A model generated the notes under the pieces. That model searched no databases. It was given only the letters and a program-made list of their open reading frames with translations, and was not told the DNA's origin. Both the position numbers and the translations under genes were made by a program. 64,000 bases of DNA from Symsagittifera roscoffensis (Eukaryota; Xenacoelomorpha; Acoela; Convolutidae). The stretch is taken from NCBI RefSeq assembly GCF_963678635.1, contig NC_087071.1, positions 43,125,965 through 43,189,964 of the forward strand. Reading direction: 5' to 3'. The stretch's first letter is position 1; every line of letters starts with the position of its first letter. Of this stretch, positions 59,062-64,000 are shown in pieces.

Positions 59062-60874
59062 CCTTAGTCGATCAAGGGAGGTTATCTTGCATGATATTGC
59101 AAGATTCTTGCAAAAGACGGTTATCTTGCAAGATCTTGCAAGATGCAGGTTATCTTGCAAGATCTTGCAAGATGGAGGTTATCTTGCAAGAATCTTGGAA
59201 GAGGAAGGCTATCTCGCAAGAATCTTGCAAGATTCTTGCCAGATAACCACCCAAAGTTTCTGTCTAAAAACAAAAAATAACAGAAACTTGGTGCAAGATT
59301 AAAAAAATTGATTCTAGAATGAGAACCCAAAACTTTTTGAGTTGCTCTGAAGAAAAGTTTATTTTTTTTTATTCATAGCTGTTAATTTTGAATTGTTAAA
59401 AATCGTGCAGAGTGTGCTCTCGTTGAATCATATGCTATTTTTGAACGTTTCAAACTTTCCCAAAGTCAGAAAAAAAACTTCAAGTAATTTCAATATTTAT
59501 TTTATTTTTCCAATCGAAAAAAAATTGATCAATTGTTTTCTTTAGTTTTTTATTGAGTCTAAATATTTGTCAATTTAATCATACTTTAATTAAAAAAAAA
59601 CATGTTTTTTTCCTAAAACATTACGAGAATAAACTGTGTATTTTGCGAATTCTAAGCGGATTCCGCAACAAAGATGCTCCATTTGTTCATCTATTGTTCT
59701 TTCATTCTCTTTGATCTTTCCGACAAAAATTTACCAGGTTTTGAAGACTTGTCTCTGGAAATCAGGAACATGCAGACAAAAAAAATGTGCGCCTAACTGG
59801 TGCACAGTTTGGCCTCGTAAGGGAACAAAAATGCAATCCATGGGGGTTGATTGGTTCTTATTATTTTTTTCGTGCTGTTGTTGTTTTTTTTCTGTCTTGA
59901 CAGCGTTTCTGTATTTATTTTTGGTGGCATGACTTAAAGACTCCCTCATTTGTTTTTTAAGAGTAATCAACGTAGCGAAATCCTTTATATAGGTCTTGCT
60001 AGTTTTTTTTCAGGTAAAAGTCATAAAATATTTATGCACTCAGTTATATATGCACTTTTTGAGATCACTTGAAGTTCATTTGCTGAAAGTGACGTAGATA
60101 GCACTCTTCAAAGATGAGTTTGCAAAGGGCGCGAAATTTTGTGAACAATTCATAGTTTCGAAAGTGGAATTTAACTTTCAGATTTCCAGCAGAAAAAAAA
60201 ACTTTACCTATTGATCCAGTTTTCCCAAGTTGGGTTAATGTTATCAAAAAAGCTCTAATATAGATCGTTCTAGAAGTTCAAAGAGCTTAAAGGGCGTCTA
60301 TTTTTTCTTTGAGTTTTGAAAGTTGAGATTTTTTAAACTACGTCAGTTTTTTTTGTATGTTTAATTGCGTTCATTGCTCTTTTGCAACCTTCGATTGGCT
60401 ATATTCTAGGAAGGAGAATCTGTCATCACAAAAGACTTCTTCTCAAATGTGTCTACTGAAGATTTTATGGAGAATCCATCAGTTCATCTCGATTGACGTA
60501 TTGTGTGAAAAAAACTTAATTAAAAAAACTTAATTTTCATCTTGTTCTAATCTTTGCTTTTATTTATTTCTTTAAATTTATGTTCTCAATTGATGTAACT
60601 CGTGTTTTACTGTTTTGAGAGATTAAGCTTTCTGGGGTCAACCGCCTAGCGAGCTGTGTGTATGTATGCGTAGCTAAGATTGCTTCCTTCTTCCACGAAC
60701 GCTACTTGGTTGTCTTCGCGTGTAAAGCTGTTTTTGCCCATAAAATATATTTTTTAGGATCTTGCTTAAAAAAGGTTGTTTTGCAAGATCTTTTAATGAG
60801 ATTTATCCTCTTTAAGAGAGTCTTTCAAGGTTCTTGCAAGATCTTGCAAGATAACCTCCCTTGATCGACTAGGG
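59062..60874. mobile_element. TIR element of 1.8 kb with ATCTTGCAAGAT array
   Basis: The left 30 bases (59,062-59,091, CCTTAGTCGATCAAGG...) are the reverse complement of the right 30 (60,845-60,874), with one mismatch. Inside the left end, 59,090-59,245 is an array of overlapping copies of the palindrome ATCTTGCAAGAT, separated by GGTTATCTTGCA-type units. No transposase is seen; ORFs inside (59,636-59,932 and others) look spurious. No target-site duplication is clear. Confidence 0.65.
59090..59245. repeat. Array of ATCTTGCAAGAT palindromes
   Basis: The units are perfect or near-perfect 12-bp palindromes in tandem, alternating with AGGTTATC. The array ends at GATTCTTGCCAGATAACC (59,229-59,246). 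Confidence 0.8.
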
Positions 60875-61181
60875 TTATCAAGGCTTAAAAAAAGTTACTA
60901 CAATAAAATTAATTACATGTCAACCAAATTAGTTATATGAATATGAATAAATGGTTGACGTAACTGGTAAATTATGTCTGAAAGCTTCGGTCAAAATTGA
61001 TCTAAAAAAGAAAACAAAAATTGTTTTCGCATCAGAGCCTAGGACTGAACTCAGAATAATCAATAATATGTTGATAAGTTTTTAGATCAATTAATATTTC
61101 TTAAGCGTATGATAGAAGTTATGAACAGTTTGATTGAAGGAAAAAGGCTCATTTCGCCAGGAGTAAAAAGTGAAATTGTTA
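60875..61181. other. Non-coding DNA
   Basis: No gene recognised. An ORF at 61,109-61,462 crosses the repeat at 61,182 and is not supported. Confidence 0.4.
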
Positions 61182-61275
61182 CCCTAGTCGATCAAGATTC
61201 TTGCAAGATAACCATCCCAAAATTTCTGTCTAAAAACAAAAAAATAACAGAAGCTAGGTGTGTAAGATCAAAACA
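61182..61275. repeat. Deleted derivative of the 59-61 kb TIR element
   Basis: It starts CCCTAGTCGATCAAG like the TIR, then goes directly to ATTCTTGCAAGATAACC and a segment with TTTCTGTCTAAAAACAAAA and TAACAGAA. That segment matches 59,245-59,290, so the array is mostly missing. Confidence 0.65.
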
Positions 61276-62165
61276 ACTAAATAGGTATAACGTGAAAACA
61301 AATTTCAAATCAGAGTTGCACAATTGGGCAAAAACATTGGCATTGCAGAGTTTCCAAAATCATAATCTCCCTTTGTTGGTGCTTGAGATTTTGCATAGCA
61401 AACGGAAAAAACACTGGAAACTTTTTTGTCTCAGTGTTTCAAATGGAAAGAGTGTGAAATAAAAAAAATCACCCTTAGAATATGTCGAAATGTTGAAAGA
61501 TGAAACAAAAATTTTGCGTATTTGACTATGTTTTCCTGTTTTGATTATAGTTTCTTGGGGATGTGAAAAAATTTTAAAATCGATGAAATTTGAACACTTG
61601 TCTATTTTTTTTTGATTTTTCTAAACTTTTTTGATCTCACCCATTGCATTTTCGAAACCCAAACAAACAATGTCTCAATTCTTCTTCTTAAGATCAAGCT
61701 TGTACGTACCATCATTTTGTCTTGATTTCAAACCTATGACAAAATGGTCATGATTATTTCCCAAGCTTTCGCTAGGTTATATCCTGAATTGTCGAGATTT
61801 CATCCAGAGGTCTAGATTTTGTCCGCTACTTTAAGAAAACTGACCACTCTATGTCTGTTTTTCTTTAAAATACTCAAAGACGATCAGCGGTCCCCGACTA
61901 AAAAAAAACGTTTCTCTTAAAGGTGAATAGTGTTTTTATTTATTCTTCTTTCTAAAACCTCTAGAACTTCCTTTTCATTCATTCAAAGAAGGTGATGTAT
62001 TTTTCGACTGAGTGTTCAGACGTAGAGTAAATAATTTTTTTGTTTTTCTTTTAATTTGATTAGGTACATCGTACTCATTGATTTTTGCTCATCACGTAAT
62101 TATAGAAAATTTTTTCTTCACAATAACGTCATATATAGACTCATTATGAAAAATTAAAAATAGTG
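61276..62165. other. AT-rich DNA, no gene recognised
   Basis: Poly-T and poly-A runs only. I see nothing further. Confidence 0.4.
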
Positions 62166-62179
62166 AAAATAAATTTATC

Positions 62180-62600
62180 ATCATACCCGGGCTGCCCACC
62201 ATAGAAGATAATGCGCAACCATGCACATCCATGCATGATTTGCATGGAAAATGATTAATCATACTTCGCCCATACATTGGTTTCGAAAACCCTCAAAATA
62301 GCTTTTTAACGGAGTAAAATAGTAATAAAACGGTTTCTCATCGTTATGCAAGCTGTTGGTAAAATATCAAAAATTTTCACCATGCAAATCATACGTCGCA
62401 ACATATATGGTGCTACGTATGGAAGAGATTTTTCACCAATTTTTTTTTCTCTAGAAAACCGTAAAATAGAGGTTAATTGACAAAAACGACTGAGAAAAAG
62501 TATCTCTAGTGCAAAGTATCCTTTTAATAAAGTTTAATTATTTTTCTACCATGCAAACCATACGTCGCACCATAAATGGCGCCATTTATGGAATCGATAT
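62180..62600. repeat. Cluster of palindromes with CATACGTCGCA
   Basis: It begins ACCCGGGCTGCCCACCATAGA, similar to the CCCGGGTTGACGTCCATAGA start of the intron element. It contains an imperfect palindrome at 62,390-62,422 (CATACGTCGCA ... TGCTACGTATGG) and a perfect 22-bp palindrome at 62,570-62,591 (CCATAAATGGC and its complement), each introduced by ACCATGCAAAYCATACGTCGCA-like sequence. Confidence 0.65.
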
Positions 62601-64000
62601 TTCCTTACAAAGACATTTTTAATAGAGAAGGCAACAGCACAACCAAAATTGACGAAATTTTCGTTTATTTCGAGGTTCATTTGCATTTTCAAATTTTGAG
62701 GGGGTAAGCTGAGAAGATACTTTTGGAGAAAAAAAATGCGTGAAGATTGGTGAAAAATGTTTTATTTTCAATTTTATGAAAATTTTTCTCATTCCGGAGC
62801 AAAGCTTTATTTAGTACGTCTTGAATCGAATTACAAACAAAACTCTGTTTTAAACAAACCGTGTACGATTGCCACAAGATATTTTAAAATTTGTTTTTTT
62901 TTTTCAATAGTAATTCAATTAAAAAACTTAAAACAATGTTTCCACAGAAGAAAAAATTTAAAAAAATTATTGAAATATTAATCAAACTTAAAGTATTCTG
63001 TTGCCCTATAGGTTTTTCCTTACAACGTGCTAGGGATTGAACTGAGGTTCAATAGTTTATTTGAAACAATCACCTTTTGAGGTGAATATTGGTTTAAAAA
63101 ATATTGATCTTTTGAGGTTTTTTAAACTTTCATCAACTTGAAAGCAAACCTTATCCTTTCATCAGATACCTCTGAGAAGGCAAGCTCGAATCTCACAACA
63201 GATTTTTTTGGTTTTGGAAATCAAATTTGTTAGTGCTTTATTCTAAAAAAATCAAAGCAAGATTTTAAAGAAAAAAAAAAGAATTAAAAACAAGCAAACG
63301 AGTCAATCTTAAATCTTTAAGCTAGTTAATGAATTTCAAAAACTTAGATCTTTCTCATGCAACATATCATGTTTTCCTTGCCTTCAGAAGAATTAGAGTA
63401 GTTGCAGCAAAAAATATATAGTGAGGGTTGTCTTCACTAGAAAAAAGAACAGGCAACGGCCTGCATATTGAACAATTTTTTTGTTTAAGCAAATAGAAAA
63501 GTAATATATATTTTTTTCATTTTGTTAGCTTTTGTTGCGTAAAACTTATTATGTCAAATTCAAGCAATCAAAAAAACACTTGCAAATTTCAAAAATTTTC
63601 TTTTGTTATCATGAAGGTTTCTTTTAATCTGAAAGGACCGAAACAAAATTCCACACAAAAACATCTTCGATAACCTCTCAAAAAAAATAGCAAAAACATC
63701 AAAAAAAAAATAGAAAAACGGCTTTTTAAAAAATTGACAGAATAAGTTATTCTCACTAGAGTCGACAAAAAGATTAATTGAAGGCTGATGAAGTACCGAG
63801 AAGAGGCACGTATTTTTTTTACTAAATCCCCTAGTAAAATGATTTTTGTTCCCAGTTCCTTCAAAATTGACGACAACTAATTTTAACTAATTGCTGGAGT
63901 CTTCTGAATACTTGTAGTTCAGGAAGCTACACAGGAGTTTTTTCAAGAAAAATTTTTGGCATATCAAAAAATTTTGGTTTATTTAATTTCAACTTTTAAA
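62601..64000. other. AT-rich DNA, no gene recognised
   Basis: Only short unsupported ORFs (62,757-62,981 plus, 63,589-63,876 minus). No splice framework or repeat is recognised. Confidence 0.4.

Noticed and set aside
59090..59245. CRISPR-like array
   Set aside because: The repeats are short palindromes with 3-12 base spacers inside a TIR element in animal DNA.
61109..61462. 117-codon plus-strand ORF
   Set aside because: It runs through the CCCTAGTCGATCAAG repeat and has no motif.

Overview
The window looks like AT-rich genomic DNA of an invertebrate animal. It contains one interrupted cellular gene with standard GT-AG introns, a LITAF-domain membrane protein at 55.06-58.45 kb. The rest is mobile-element DNA and non-coding DNA. 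I cannot name the phylum from the sequence. I see no rRNA, tRNA, CRISPR array or bacterial operon.

Region 1 (1 to about 21.3 kb, minus strand, clearly more GC-rich than the rest) is a Ty3/gypsy-type LTR retrotransposon that runs off the left edge. Read 5' to 3', from high to low coordinates, it has a leader with a GC-rich minisatellite, then gag, nucleocapsid zinc knuckles, protease, reverse transcriptase, RNase H and integrase. Two things are unusual. First, Pol continues past integrase into an acidic linker and a macro (ADP-ribose-binding-like) domain at 4.45-5.0 kb. Second, a further ORF downstream of pol (4.07 kb to the left edge) contains an SGNH/GDSL-hydrolase-like domain with all its signature blocks. 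Leader plus gag is present three times, as two full 3.35-kb units and one internally deleted unit. All copies carry the same nonsense mutations, so the element was already dead when it was amplified. Protease, RNase H and several other points are also broken.

Region 2 (about 21.3-24 kb) is non-coding: the far leader, and perhaps the lost 5' LTR, of region 1.

Region 3 (about 24-27.13 kb, plus strand) is the 3' remnant of a second retroelement family (element A): the end of a novel 3' ORF, a long 3' UTR and a 3' LTR.

Region 4 (27.13-31.97 kb) is AT-rich host-like DNA holding an 826-bp terminal-inverted-repeat element flanked by TA.

Region 5 (31,970-52,642, plus strand) is a nearly complete but decayed copy of the same family (element B), about 20.7 kb long. 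It has TG...CA LTRs of 373 and 365 bp, a 4-bp target-site duplication (CAAT) and a primer-binding site. The order is gag, pol, an env-like ORF, and a novel 'ORF4' that is conserved between elements A and B. Parts of env and ORF4 are tandemly duplicated.

Region 6 (52.65-64 kb) holds the three-exon LITAF gene surrounded by palindrome-rich dispersed repeats: a putative TIR element inside intron 2, a 122-bp perfect-looking hairpin just after the stop codon, a 1.8-kb element with 30-bp TIRs, and a cluster of palindromes near 62.4 kb.

The two retroelements do not cooperate with the LITAF gene. The accessory modules (macro, SGNH, ORF4) are the part of the window I would follow up.
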